A stretch of DNA of 64,000 bases, from NCBI GenBank assembly GCA_003254905.1, contig QANU01005318.1:357703-421702 (forward strand), given 5' to 3'. Below are positions 24,001 through 35,169 of this stretch, piece by piece; the stretch's first letter is position 1; every line of letters begins with the position of its first letter. The stretch comes from Nissolia schottii (taxonomy: Eukaryota > Streptophyta > Magnoliopsida > Fabales > Fabaceae). The position numbers and the translations under genes are program-made. Under the pieces are notes generated by a model. The model searched no databases. It saw only the letters and a program-made list of their open reading frames with translations, and was not told the DNA's origin.

Positions 24001-27000
24001 GTAGCACAAACATCATGGATTCAGAATGCAACCATTCAAGAAAACATATTGTTTGGTTTGCCAATGAACAATGAGAAATACAAGGAGGTTATAAGAGTGT
24101 GCTGCCTTGAAAAGGATCTTGAAATGATGGAATATGGAGACCAAACTGAGATTGGAGAAAGGGGCATTAACCTTAGTGGTGGCCAGAAGCAACGTGTGCA
24201 ACTTGCTAGAGCTGTATACCAAGATTGTGACATCTATCTCCTTGATGATATATTCAGTGCTGTTGATGCCCAAACAGGATCATTTATTTTCAAGGTATGT
24301 ACTGAGTTACAGACATTGCTATATACTTAGGATGCAGAGAAAACATTTTATGTAGTAGTGTACAAATTTTATTCCTCAGTGATTATCACGACACACCATG
24401 CGACAATAAATAGCACGTGTGTGCACACAAAAATGGATCCTCTCACGTGAATATCTCACATGACTTGGTCCCGTGTTCACTGTTAATTAGGTTCTTTTGT
24501 AGGCCTGGACTATACCCCACCTTCTGGAACAATAGTGAAAATTTACACATTACCGAATCATATGAAACCTAACATGATTAATCCTCCCACATTACAGAGA
24601 AAAAGAACATCTGTAATAACTTCAGAACCATGAAATGTTTTGTCACGACCATATTGGATTAATCAATCAAAATTTTCTTGACTTCCATCATGAATGAATT
24701 TCCTGTACCAACACTATCATAAATAATGAAGTTACTGATTTTGCTGACTTGTTGCAGGAATGTATCATGGGATCTCTCAAACATAAGACCATTTTACTTG
24801 TAACTCACCAAGTTGACTTCTTGCACAATGTTGACTCTATAATGGTAAGTATATGCTCACAAGCCAAGTCTCTTCAACTTGTGTGTTTTTCTGTTGATGG
24901 TTCAATTCAATTCCACCTAACCTGGTTTGCTATTTTTGATGCCAACATCAAGGTGATGCGAGATGGGAGCATCGTGCAAAGCGGAAAGTATGATGAACTT
25001 CTCAAAGCTGGAATGGATTTTGGTGCACTTGTGGCTGCTCATGAAAGTGCCATGGAGATGACAGAAACCAGTGATAAAGACGGCGATGACCCTGCTCAAT
25101 CTCCAAGGCTCGCTCGCATCCCTTCAAAAGAAAAGGAAGGCAAAAAGCCACCTCAGGATCAATCTAAGTCTGATAAGGGTTCATCAAAGCTCATAGAAGA
25201 TGAGGAAAGGGAAACCGGACGCGTCGATCTTCAAGTATACAAACACTATTTCACTGAAGCATTTGGGTGGTGGGGAGTGGCACTCATGCTGGCAATGTCT
25301 CTGACTTGGATCGTTTCCTTCTTGGCTGGTGACTACTGGCTAGCAATGGCAACCTCAGAAACTTCCACCATTCCTTCTTTCACCTTCATTACTGTCTATG
25401 CTGTCATAGCAGCTATTTCATGTGTTGTGGTGATGGCCAGGGCAATCCTGTTTACATATTGGGGTCTAAAGACATCTCAGAGCTTCTTCATTGGAATGCT
25501 TCATAGCATCCTGCATGCGCCGATGTCATTCTTTGACACCACTCCTTCCGGTCGAATTCTGAGTCGTGTGAGTCTTTAAATCCCTTCAATTTTGATTTCT
25601 GTTGGTGCTGCACAACATACACTAGTTGGCCTAATTTTATTTTATTTTTTGCCTTGTGCATCTTTTTGAATTGTTTAGGTATCTACCGATCTGCTTTGGG
25701 TTGATATATCAATTCCAATGTTAGTAAGCTTTGTGATGGTGGCATACTTCTCACTAGTCAGCATCGTCATTGTCACATGCCAAAATGCTTGGGAGACAGT
25801 CTTTCTCTTGATTCCACTGTTTTGGCTGAACAACTGGTACCGGGTAAGAATATATGCCTACTCTTACTTAAACAATAGCCTCTATAATGTCATGATTTAT
25901 GATCCATAAAGTGCTGAATTTTTCTCGGGCTTCATCAGTTCAACTAAAGGATTTGCTTTGATTTGTGTACATAGTACTCCCGTGTCATAATTACCGTCAC
26001 TTTGACTTTTTTTGGTATATTCTTAAATCAATATATCTGGAACGAACCGACAATTAGAGGGAGTATGATCTTTGTGTACACTTGAAGCGGTAACCATTGC
26101 CACACTAAGACCTATGTCCAGATTTGATACTTCAAGTAAAACAATGATTCAAGAGCATTTTGACACTTGTTCTGGTTTTCAGAAATATTACCTTGCATCT
26201 TCTCGGGAATTGACTCGCCTTGATTCGATCACGAAAGCTCCCGTGATCCATCACTTCTCGGAGACTATTTCTGGTGTTATGACGATCCGCGGCTTCAGGA
26301 AGCAGGGCACGTTCTGTCAGGAAAACATTGACAGGATCAATGCAAGTTTGAGGATGGATTTCCACAACAATGGAGCGAACGAATGGCTTGGTTTTCGCTT
26401 GGACTTTATGGGAGTGGTTTTCCTTTGCATTGCCACTGTTTTTATGATCTTTCTGCCAAGTGCTATTATTAGGCCAGGTACACTCCCCTTCGTGAAACTT
26501 CTACACCAAGAATCATAGTCAATCCCCTATTTCAGATAACTAGAAGATAAAAACAATAACTGAAACAATGCACAGATTTATTTATATACTTACAAGATCT
26601 CATGCATAATATTTGGATAAATATATTTACCACAATCGGTTTGAATGCGAACATGGTCAATGACACGACATTATAGCATCATCTAATCCATTTGGCGGGT
26701 CGCACATGGTGGGACAAGGCTTAGTTGTTGTTGTACCCTTTCGATTGAAAGTTATCTTCTTATATACTGAACAATAATTGTTCCAACTGATGTTGTTGTG
26801 ATGTTTGCAGAATATGTCGGCTTGTCTTTATCCTATGGGCTGGCTCTCAGTAGTTTATTGGCATTTACCATAACAATGACTTGTTCTGTTGAGAACAAAT
26901 TGGTCTCAGTTGAGAGAATAAAGCAGTTTACCAACCTTCCATCAGAAGCAGCATGGAAAATCCCTGATAGGACTCCTCCTCAGAATTGGCCCAGTCATGG

Positions 27001-30000
27001 CAACATCGAGTTAAATAACTTGCAGGTAATTGTAGTCGCAAACAGATAAGTCCTATTGGTTGCAAGACAAAGTAATCTTGAGGATAGAACTGCAGAATCT
27101 AAACAAAAATAACAGTTTACCATGAAAAGAGGAGACTTCACATGATTTGATGGAATCTTCAATGTTCAAATAGTTAAATACCATGTACATCATGGCCACT
27201 ATCTGTTCTATTTCTTCATACCTTTTTGGGTAATGTTTGTATCAAAATTGAGGATACTAAGCAGCATGAAAGGTTGAAAGAAAGATATGATGTACAAAGG
27301 GTATATAGAATTTGCATACATAATAATGGAAGGGAACATTTATCAATTTTTTTGTACATAATAAATAAGTAGGCACATTACACATTGCTATGGTGGAAAC
27401 TTAGAATCTGTTTGGTATTTGTTCCCATTTTCTGTTTTCCGTTTATTTCCTGGTTTTCAGGATTTTGTAAAAAAGACAAGAAAATCATGCTTCCTATTTT
27501 CATTTCTTATTTTCACTATTTCCTTCACAAAATCTTAAAAATCGAAAACAAACTGAAAACAGGAAAGGAAAACATAAACGCAGCATGCTCTTAGTTTTTT
27601 AAGTAATGACACTAACGATAAATAGATGAACTCAGTAACTTGTACAGATAATCTTTGTTATGAAATTGTGTTGGACAGGTTCGGTATAGGGAAAATACCC
27701 CTCTAGTTCTGAAGGGAGTATCTCTCACAATTCAAGGAGGAGAGAAGATTGGCGTTGTTGGCCGTACAGGCAGTGGGAAGACAACCCTCATTCAGGTGTT
27801 ATTTAGGCTGATCGAGCCTTCAGCTGGGAAAATTATCATTGATGGGATCAACATTTCCACTGTGGGGCTCCATGATCTGAGGTCTAGATTCGGAATCATT
27901 CCCCAAGATCCTGTCCTCTTTCAAGGAACTGTAAGGAGCAACATTGATCCCCTTGGATTGTACTCAGAAGAAGAGATTTGGAAGGTATATATTAGGCATT
28001 TACATGTTTGCTTGAATTCATATCCAATCTCTTTATTTTTTTTTTTTTGAGAAATTTTGTTTTGTACATGGCAGACACCCAAATTGCCATGTGGTGATCT
28101 CAATTCAAATAAGAGTGGATTTTGGTTATATAAGCGTTATGGACGCAATGTATACAATATGTCGACCTGACAGTTGTATAACTGAAATTCATATGTATCG
28201 TTTTTATGTCAAATTGCACCGTAAAAGGGAAAAACTATAGAGGAAACAGGAAAAGGAATACATCTTACATGCATTAGGGCACTCCATTTGTATAATTTGA
28301 GCTTCCCATAACTAACTTCTTAATGTTCAATTTATTGCTGCAGAGCCTTGAGCGCTGCCAACTGAAAGATGCGGTGGCTGCTAAGCCTGAGAAACTTGAG
28401 GCTTCAGGTCTGAACTCCTCTCGTAAAAATCTCCTATAATTATTTAATGCATTGTGATTAGCTAGTATTGCAGTGTTAGTTTGTTACCAATAGCATGTCT
28501 TACTTAAAAAAGAAATTAGGTAGGCACGGGTCTAACACCTCGTAGCACATTTACAAAAAAGCTTGTGGAAACCATGAAGAGTGAGTGCATATGCTAAATA
28601 AGTCTGTGAGACCTATTTTTATTACCAAAGTGTGACTAATATTTGGTTCAGTAATGTTATCACTTTGCAAAAGCTGTTGAGGTTTCTTTTTTTTTTTAAT
28701 CTTCTAGAAATTACCTTTGAAAAGTTATAATAGTATTATTTGATAAAATAATATATAAGCTTTTTTTTAATAAGCAGAAGTCATAAGAATGATGTTTAAT
28801 AAATATATTATTAAATTGATTTTAAAATATAAAATGATTATACTAGATATAAATAATAAAATATCATTTTTATTTTAATGTTTCATTAATTATTGAATGA
28901 CAAAATTGAAATTTTATTAAAGCTTAAGATTATTTGAATTTTTGAGAGCTCATAAGAGCACCCTTAGTTCTCAAAATCCAATGAGCAAAAGCTCTCCAAT
29001 TTTTCTATTTACCAAATACAAAAAATTGGTTTGTTTTTTAAGAGTTAAGAGCAGCTCCTCAATAAGCTTTATCAAACCAAGCTTAAATATGTTTTGTTAG
29101 ACTTGTCAATATAAGAGGGAAAATTATTGTGTAATCATGGAGCATCATATTATATATGCTCTTAATCAAAGACCGACTGATATTTTAACTTTAAGTGGTG
29201 AGCTTTCTCAAGATAGAGAGTGAAATGTCATTTTATATATAATAAGGAGCCTAATCAATATGCTCCATGAACACACAATAATTTCTCACGAAAAAATGCT
29301 TAAACCTATTAAGTTACAACTATTTAACCTAATTATCGTCTAACACTCCCACGAGGACACTTGACAATTTTACAGCAAAATAAGAAGAAAATATAATATT
29401 ATTGCCCAAAACACAAGAAAAATAATTGGTAAATGGATACTTAAACTAAATAGTAAGGTTACTCCATCATTTCTCTTCCTCATGCAAGAATCCCCCAACC
29501 TTTTTTCTTTGGTGGGAACTTTTTCCTTCTTGTCAATTTGGGCTTACATTGATTTACTTACCATTATTTCTTCATATAGTGGTTGATGGTGGAGACAATT
29601 GGAGTGTGGGGCAAAGGCAGCTACTTTGCTTGGGAAGGATCATGCTGAAACGAAACAAGATACTGTTCATGGATGAGGCAACCGCATCCGTTGATTCGCA
29701 AACTGATGCTGTGATACAGAAGATCATTAGGGAGGACTTTGCTGACCGTACAATTATCAGCATTGCTCACAGGATACCAACGGTCATGGATTGTGACAGG
29801 GTTTTAGTCATAGACGCAGGTATGTGTTATGTTTATGTGCTTCTGCATGTAGAGGGGGAAAAAAAAAAACCAACAACAAAAAACAATATAATATGATGTT
29901 GCTATCATCACCAATACAAAAATTTATTACTTGGGAAACAAGGACCAACACCTTATATTTAGACACGCACCTAACAAGAGTAGGTCACATTAAGTGAGAC

Positions 30001-30485
30001 CCAAAATTATTTGCTGGTGATAGGACTCACTTTTAATGTGTGTGTCCAAATAAGATATGTAATTCTTATGACTAAGTAAGAAATTCTCATCCAATACTTT
30101 TACGTAAACCAAAAGAAACAGCCTACAAGATGTTCAACAATACAATTTTTGTTCAGTGCTCAAAAGTGACCGGAATTGCGACCCTAGGCAAACTTTACCT
30201 GCAATGATAGGTGTTTCAAACTTTACCTAACTACAATCATGGCTTGAAATGGCGTGAACAATTTCTAATTGACAAATAAAATACAAATTTTATTCTGTAG
30301 GTCAAGCGTTTCAAGCTTTTAGGATGTGGTTGGTTGGGGGTAAAAGTTACATGAATTTGAATTATGAAGATAATTTGATATTTTTGACAGGTTATGCTAA
30401 GGAATTTGACAAACCATCACGTTTGCTAGAGAGGCCAACACTTTTTGGGGCATTGGTTAAGGAGTACTCCAACAGATCAACCTAA
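21052..30485 (+). CDS. ABCC4-like: ABC transporter, subfamily C (MRP), ABCC4/ABCC14 type, 1512 aa
   Basis: Eleven exons: 21052-23187, 23974-24294, 24758-24844, 24953-25567, 25679-25843, 26183-26477, 26811-27025, 27679-27984, 28344-28407, 29580-29819 and 30391-30485; phases close to one frame of 1513 codons. Order: N-terminal membrane domain TMD0, TMD1 (with [17 protein letters not shown]), NBD1, TMD2, NBD2. NBD1 has Walker [10 protein letters not shown] (689-697), signature LSGGQ (779-783) and Walker B DIYLLDD (798-804). NBD2 has Walker [10 protein letters not shown] (1306-1314), signature WSVGQ (1409-1413) and Walker B ILFMDE (1429-1434). Length and the N-terminal [12 protein letters not shown] motif match Arabidopsis ABCC4/MRP4 and ABCC14/MRP10. 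The family pumps glutathione conjugates and other organic anions; Arabidopsis ABCC4 has been linked to folate-type substrates and guard cells. The substrate here is unknown. An in-frame ATG at 21022 would add ten residues. The gene looks intact. Confidence 0.95.
25975..26065. mobile_element. Stowaway-like MITE in ABCC intron 5
   Basis: A ~91-bp segment starts TACTCCCGTGTCATAATTAC and ends, in reverse complement, TACTCCCTCTAATTGTC. Stowaway MITEs of the Tc1/mariner superfamily have ends of the type CTCCCTCCGT and TA target sites, and both ends here include TA. The arms are short and diverged. Confidence 0.6.
26690..26745. repeat. SINE 3' tail fragment in ABCC intron 6
   Basis: The stretch GGTGGGACAAGGCTTAGTTG followed by TTGTTG resembles the conserved 3' end of a widespread plant tRNA-derived SINE family (Au-like). 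Only the tail is recognised. Confidence 0.45.
27401..27596. mobile_element. MITE-like foldback in ABCC intron 7
   Basis: The left half (GTTTGGTATTTGTTCCCATT, then TTTTCAGGATTTTGT) and the right half (ACAAAATCTTAAAAATCGAAA, then GAAAACA runs) are inverted copies. It shares the ACAAAATCTT core with the elements at 1.8 and 47.3 kb. Confidence 0.55.
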
Positions 30486-31370
30486 CTACATTCTATATAG
30501 ACTGCAGCAGCTGCTAGCTTTGATTCTCGAGCAGTGCGTACAACTGCTGTAATACATTTCCAACATGCTGCTGCACCAAGGTCAAATCTGCAGCACAAAT
30601 TATGATGGTAGATCAAATTTATTTTTTATTGGAAGATTTTTGGGTTCTTACGTTTTTGTAGTTGCAAGGACTATAACTAACATAAAAATTTTGTAACAAT
30701 TGAGTTACTAATTCCATGGTTGGCTGCAATGTAGTAACTTACTTCGTCTATTTTTAATTGTTGTTTAAAATTTTTAAAGGTAATTATGGACAATTTTTAT
30801 CTTTAAATGGACAGTAAAAAGTAGACTCTCTGAACATGTATATTCTTCGTGCTTTTACTTCCTACATGTTACTTTAAAGCAATACAACCAAGGTGGCATT
30901 ACATTTTACTTTTTACCTGTTATATAAATGATTTTTGAAGTAATAATTTTAAAAATTAAACATTTTTATTAATATTAAAATATATAATTAAGTAATTGTG
31001 AACAAATTATACTAACAATATATTAAAGTCAAAATTTCCAAATTTTCCAAAATTTGTGTATGTGACTGTGTGATGTAAAAAAATGGACATGATAGGAAAC
31101 TGTCCGGAAGCCGGGGACAAATTTGGTTTCAAGAGAGAAAAAAAAGTCATGGATATGAGAACTAAAAAGAAATAGTCATGTAGAATAATACTAGTAATAT
31201 ATTTTTTTAATAAAAAACAATATAATAATAGTAATATATAATTTGTATTTAGATACATTAACGTGGCATTAGTCGAGGTGACAGGTACCTTGACCTCTTA
31301 ATTAGAGTTCTTAAATTTTAGCTAAAACATTTTCATTTGTCTCTATGCTAGAGAGATTGAAGAAATTGTA
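30486..31370. other. ABCC 3' flank and intergenic
   Basis: The first ~250 bases are probably the ABCC 3' UTR. A motif ACTTCGTCTATTTTTAATTG at 30742 resembles a Stowaway end but no matching opposite end was found. The rest is AT-rich with no recognised feature. Confidence 0.4.
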
Positions 31371-31374
31371 GCGT

Positions 31375-32060
31375 ATGAATGGTGTGTTTGAATTCATTGA
31401 CATATGCCCTGGCTATTACGTGGTAAAGGTTGACACTAGCAATGAAAGACCCAAGGTTAGTGGAGGGAGGACCATGAATGTTGGTTGATCACTATCTTTA
31501 TATTAATGAGAATATGGTCCTTAAACTTTGTGTCTTCCTCGGCTAGGATCAACTTCACTTTGGTATGGATATCTTTCTTGGAACTGAACATTGGGTATTA
31601 CGATAAAGATGGATTATTGGGATTAGCAAGGTTGGTGGGCAAGCCATGAAGATTGATTATTACACCTACAACGGCTCCTGTTAAATTTGCCAAAATGTGT
31701 GTAGAAATTAACCTTAACAAGGCGGTGCTAGGAAGAGTTTGCCTTCATGATAAGCACCTTAAAGTGCAATATTGAAGGCCCGCCCATGATCTGTGCTAAG
31801 TGTGGATGATGGGTCACTTTACAAGGGATTGCAAGAGTGTAGCCGTCATTAATGAAAATCAAGTGCTTTGCTGGCGCAAAAAATTGCGGTGAAATATAGT
31901 TGTGGGGTGGCAGATTGCCAATGGGAGAAGGTGCAAGCCTAAAGAAATTATTGCCATCAATGATCTCGGGCCTACACAAACCCATAGTGAATGGATGACC
32001 GTCTTCCGGAATCACGGGTGTCAATTCTGAAGATGGCAAGAATCCGGTAGTAAATAATGG
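31375..32060 (+). mobile_element. L1-type LINE ORF1 relic (DUF4283 plus zinc knuckle)
   Basis: Plus-strand frames give GKPMKIDYYTYN-like, FAKMCVEINLNKAVLGRVCL-like and CAKCG/GHFTRDCK-like pieces in the order expected of the plant LINE ORF1. That protein carries a DUF4283 domain followed by a linker (KIDYNT...FARVCVEIDLNKPL) and a CCHC zinc knuckle. The pieces fall in more than one frame and contain several stops, so the copy is dead and 5'-truncated. No reverse transcriptase part was seen next to it. Some plant genes share this domain pair, but the setting favours a transposon relic. Confidence 0.6.
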
Positions 32061-32584
32061 GAGCAGACTCCGAGAGTCACCAAATCAGGAAAAATTGTCT
32101 TTCTACGGATGTCAAAAAGAGATTTAGCAATATTGTGGGTAGAATTTTTTTTTTTTTTACATAGGTATGGTTTTGGGTCTTGAAATCTTGAAATCTCTCC
32201 TAAGATGGTGGCGAATTCATTTTTTAAAAAAAAAAATGAAAAGCAACAATGGGTGTAATATGACAGGTGATGAGATGGGGGATATCAATAAGTGTTGAAA
32301 TTATTGGGCAGAATGACAATTTCAACCCTCTATCCCAGTGCTAGAAATCTCTAATGAAAGTCCTGAAATCTCCGAACATATTAGCAATTTTAAGTATATT
32401 TTTAAAAAACTCAATGACCTCTCTCTATATAACCTCCAGAAGCATAACTTCACACCACATCTCTTTTATTCTTCTTCTCCATTTTCTCTCATTTTTATGA
32501 TTTCAAGCGCCATTTCTCTCTTCTTTATTTCTTGTCATTGTATCTATTTAGAAGAAAAAAAAAAGGAGTAAGGAAGGTGTTTTC

Positions 32585-32955
32585 ACATTTATTTTTTATG
32601 GTGGTTCTGTCATAAAGTCTAGTATTGAAGGTGTGGAGCTTGTTATTGATGCAGAATTAGTTATGATTTGACCGTCTTTGTCGTTCTCGGATGTGCGTGA
32701 TGCAATTTCCTTTCATTTTCACATAAGCATAGAGAGAATAAGATACAATGCTCCAGTGTCTTTTATTAATGGGTTGATTAAATATCGACCTGTTATGATA
32801 TTGAACGACATCTAGGTGCAACAAATGTTTTCTTTCTATGAAAATTATAAAACACATCTTAGTAGCGTTGAATTATTTGTCAACTTCGAAGAGGTTGGTC
32901 CTAATGTTGATCATCTTGTTAGTCCGAGTTCAAATCTAGTGAACCAACACTAGCC
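32585..32955 (+). pseudogene. Degraded MULE-like (Mutator) transposase N-terminal relic
   Basis: One frame reads for about 120 codons with two internal stops (near 32669 and 32814). It includes FYGGSVIKSSIEGVELVIDA, SFSDVRDAISFHFHIS, FINGLIKYRPVMILNDI, VQQMFSFYENYKTHLSSVEL and EEVGPNVDHLVSPSSN. The pattern (an opening GG segment, a helix with a Y/F-x-P-V element, then D-x-D-V-x-x-M-F) resembles the N-terminus that precedes the transposase core in plant MuDR-like proteins. No core domain follows. The family call rests on memory of the pattern and is moderate at best. Confidence 0.4.
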
Positions 32956-33943
32956 CACAAACAACCTAATTACATGTTTTAATATCATCCTTTAATTTTG
33001 ATTTGAGGGTTGTGAAATTTTCCTCTTATATTTCATAGTAAACCTTACCTTTCATGTGATATGACTTCGACTTGCAAGTTCATAAATTTCAATAATACAA
33101 TTTAGAATTGCAATCCCTCTCTAAAAAGTAAGACAATACAAAGAGGAAAAAATGTCATTTGAATGAATATATGCCACGTAAACTTGTATTAAACTTTGTC
33201 AAACTATTTTGCAATGTTTAATATATTTTATTAGAATATATTAATTCCTAAAATTTCAAAATTACAATATCTATTAAATGCACATGCATACAAATGGAGA
33301 AAAAAAAGGTCTTTAAAATAAATACATCATTAAATTCCATTGAATTTTGGTGAAACGATTTCTGTACATTTAGTATTTTTTTATTAAAATTTATTTTAAT
33401 GGCACAATTGAGGATTGCAACCTTTGTTTTCAACTATAGAGGATCTTAATCCAACAACACTATACTCATTGTGGACATTTATAACGGGATGAACTAATTC
33501 CTCTTGCCATCTCCTTTGGCATGTGATTGATTAGAAATATTAGAATTGGAAACATACATATATAATTTCTATGGATCTTTGTTCACTTTGTCATGTTGTA
33601 CTAGTTTTATGAACCTCATTTTTGTGTAAGTTAACCATCATGGGAAATAGGAATTTATATAAAAACAATAAACAAGATTAACATAAGCTAGATGAAATCA
33701 AACAAATGATAAATTTACCTAAAAGTGGAAGGTACACAAAAATCAAATCACACTAAGACCTAAGACACTACAATTATAAGGAGAACAAAACAAAAAGATG
33801 CTCACAGACTTCGAAACCAAAAGCTGACAAAGAAATCTTAACCCCATCCTAACCACAAACTTATACTTTCATATTGACACTACTAAACACTTTACTTAAG
33901 GGGAAATCCCAAGGATGATGTGATGATCAACTTGAAACTTGTT

Positions 33944-34463
33944 CAGTTCTTTGGAGTTTTTGTCTTCTCCAAGACTTTGTGACGATTATTGTTGACCCAA
34001 TCCACAAACATCTTGTGGGTGATTCCCATCTCTAAGCATAAGACCTTGAATTTTTTATTGTTATCCTTTTGAAGCCCCCCGCCCCCAATCTTCTTCGCAA
34101 ATCTCATCATCTTGCTTTTCTACTCTGACATGGACATAGTCCTCTTCTTCCTCTTTCACGATCTTGGTTATTTTCGCCATTCACCATGACTTGCATGTGA
34201 GACCTTGAAGGGCTTGCAAGTAAGCTATTTGTTTCGTTTAGAATATTCTCACTTGGCTTTGGGCAACGGCTTTGTAAGTGCCTAAGTGGTATATTTGAGG
34301 TGAAAACTGTCATGACAGTTGCATGCCGCACACAAAATGTCATCCCTTGCATTGTTCTCACCGCCACCGCCTAAAAATTTGCAATACCTGCCACAAGAGT
34401 CTTTTCAAGGGAGGTTTCATGATTACGCCTACACTCCTTGTACACCACCTCTTTCTCAAACAA
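33944..34463 (-). pseudogene. Zinc-finger homeodomain (ZF-HD) pseudogene
   Basis: The minus strand carries the two halves of a ZF-HD transcription factor. The dimerisation zinc finger reads VVYKECRRNHETSLEKT, then after a frameshift CGRYCKFLGGGGEN and ARDDILCAACNCHDSFHLK. The homeodomain reads KRKKRTMSMSE, then KSKMMRFAKKIG, LQKDNNKKFKVLCLEMGIT and KMFVDWVNNNRHKVLEK, ending at TGA (33944-33946). These match the family patterns YKECLRNHAA, CAACxCHRNFH and FAEKxGW...W(M/V)NNxKH. The homeodomain Trp in WVNN is kept. There is one frameshift inside the finger and about six in-frame stops between finger and homeodomain, so no full protein can be made. Like most ZF-HD genes it shows no intron. Confidence 0.8.
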
Positions 34464-34770
34464 GCACAATCCCAACTAAGTTGCAGACATGGGAACGATG
34501 CAAATTGGTCACACCCAACACCATATCCATAAGAACAACCAAAGGCAACAACTTGCTACATAAAATAGCATAGCATGAATCATACATACAAAGCACTTTC
34601 ATTCCCTTCCTATCAATGATTTGGTAAACACAATTAAACAAAGGAATTTTTTTGGGTAAAAAATAGTTGCTTTCTATCAATAATTAGGTTAAAAAAACTG
34701 ATATTTTTTGGAGTAAAAACTAGTTGCTTGGCATCAATGGCTTTGGCGGCCAAAAGGGGTAAAAGGGAAC

Positions 34771-35038
34771 CTGGTGATCGCAATTGCGGCAAGCGTAGAG
34801 AAGAATCTTCTGATCCCTGTCTTCCTTAGGGTACAGAATGTTGTTGCTGAAACAAAACCCACTTTTGATTAATTATTTATCATAAGCATTTCGACAAACA
34901 GCTTATAATCAAACTTTAGACAGCTAGAGAAAGCAATTAATTCCGCAAAAATTATCTCTTTCCAGTCATGCATAACGAAAGATAATGGAAGAGACGAACG
35001 GGTAGCAACCATTCGCGGCAAAACTTCATGGTACTCAT
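34771..35038 (-). pseudogene. NRPB9 (fragment): Truncated RNA polymerase II subunit RPB9 pseudogene (first two exons)
   Basis: Exon 1 (35038-35010) encodes MSTMKFCRE plus a split Cys. Intron 1 (35009-34848) keeps GT/AG. Exon 2 starts [16 protein letters not shown] and then would continue [10 protein letters not shown] in the parent gene. An extra base after the ATTCTT codons shifts the frame, and exon 2 reaches the usual splice donor (CACCAG, then GT at 34770). No exon for the rest (second zinc ribbon of the ~114-residue subunit) is found downstream. RPB9 is a small Pol II subunit with two zinc ribbons acting in start-site choice and fidelity. Retention of the intron shows a DNA-level copy, not a processed pseudogene. 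A (GAA)n run at 35050-35080 lies where the 5' UTR would be. Confidence 0.82.
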
Positions 35039-35049
35039 CTTGACTAGGC

Positions 35050-35080
35050 GAAGAAGAAGAAGAAGAAGAAGAAGAAGAAG
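35050..35080. repeat. (GAA)n microsatellite
   Basis: About ten GAA units lie just upstream (minus-strand sense) of the RPB9 fragment start; on the minus strand it is a CTT run, common in plant 5' UTRs. Confidence 0.9.
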
Positions 35081-35169
35081 ATTCTAAACGCACACCTCCA
35101 AAGTTCCGACGGTCTCTGTTTTGCTCGTTTGCGCGGGTTCTTCTTGTTCCGCACAAAGCACCTTCCCTT

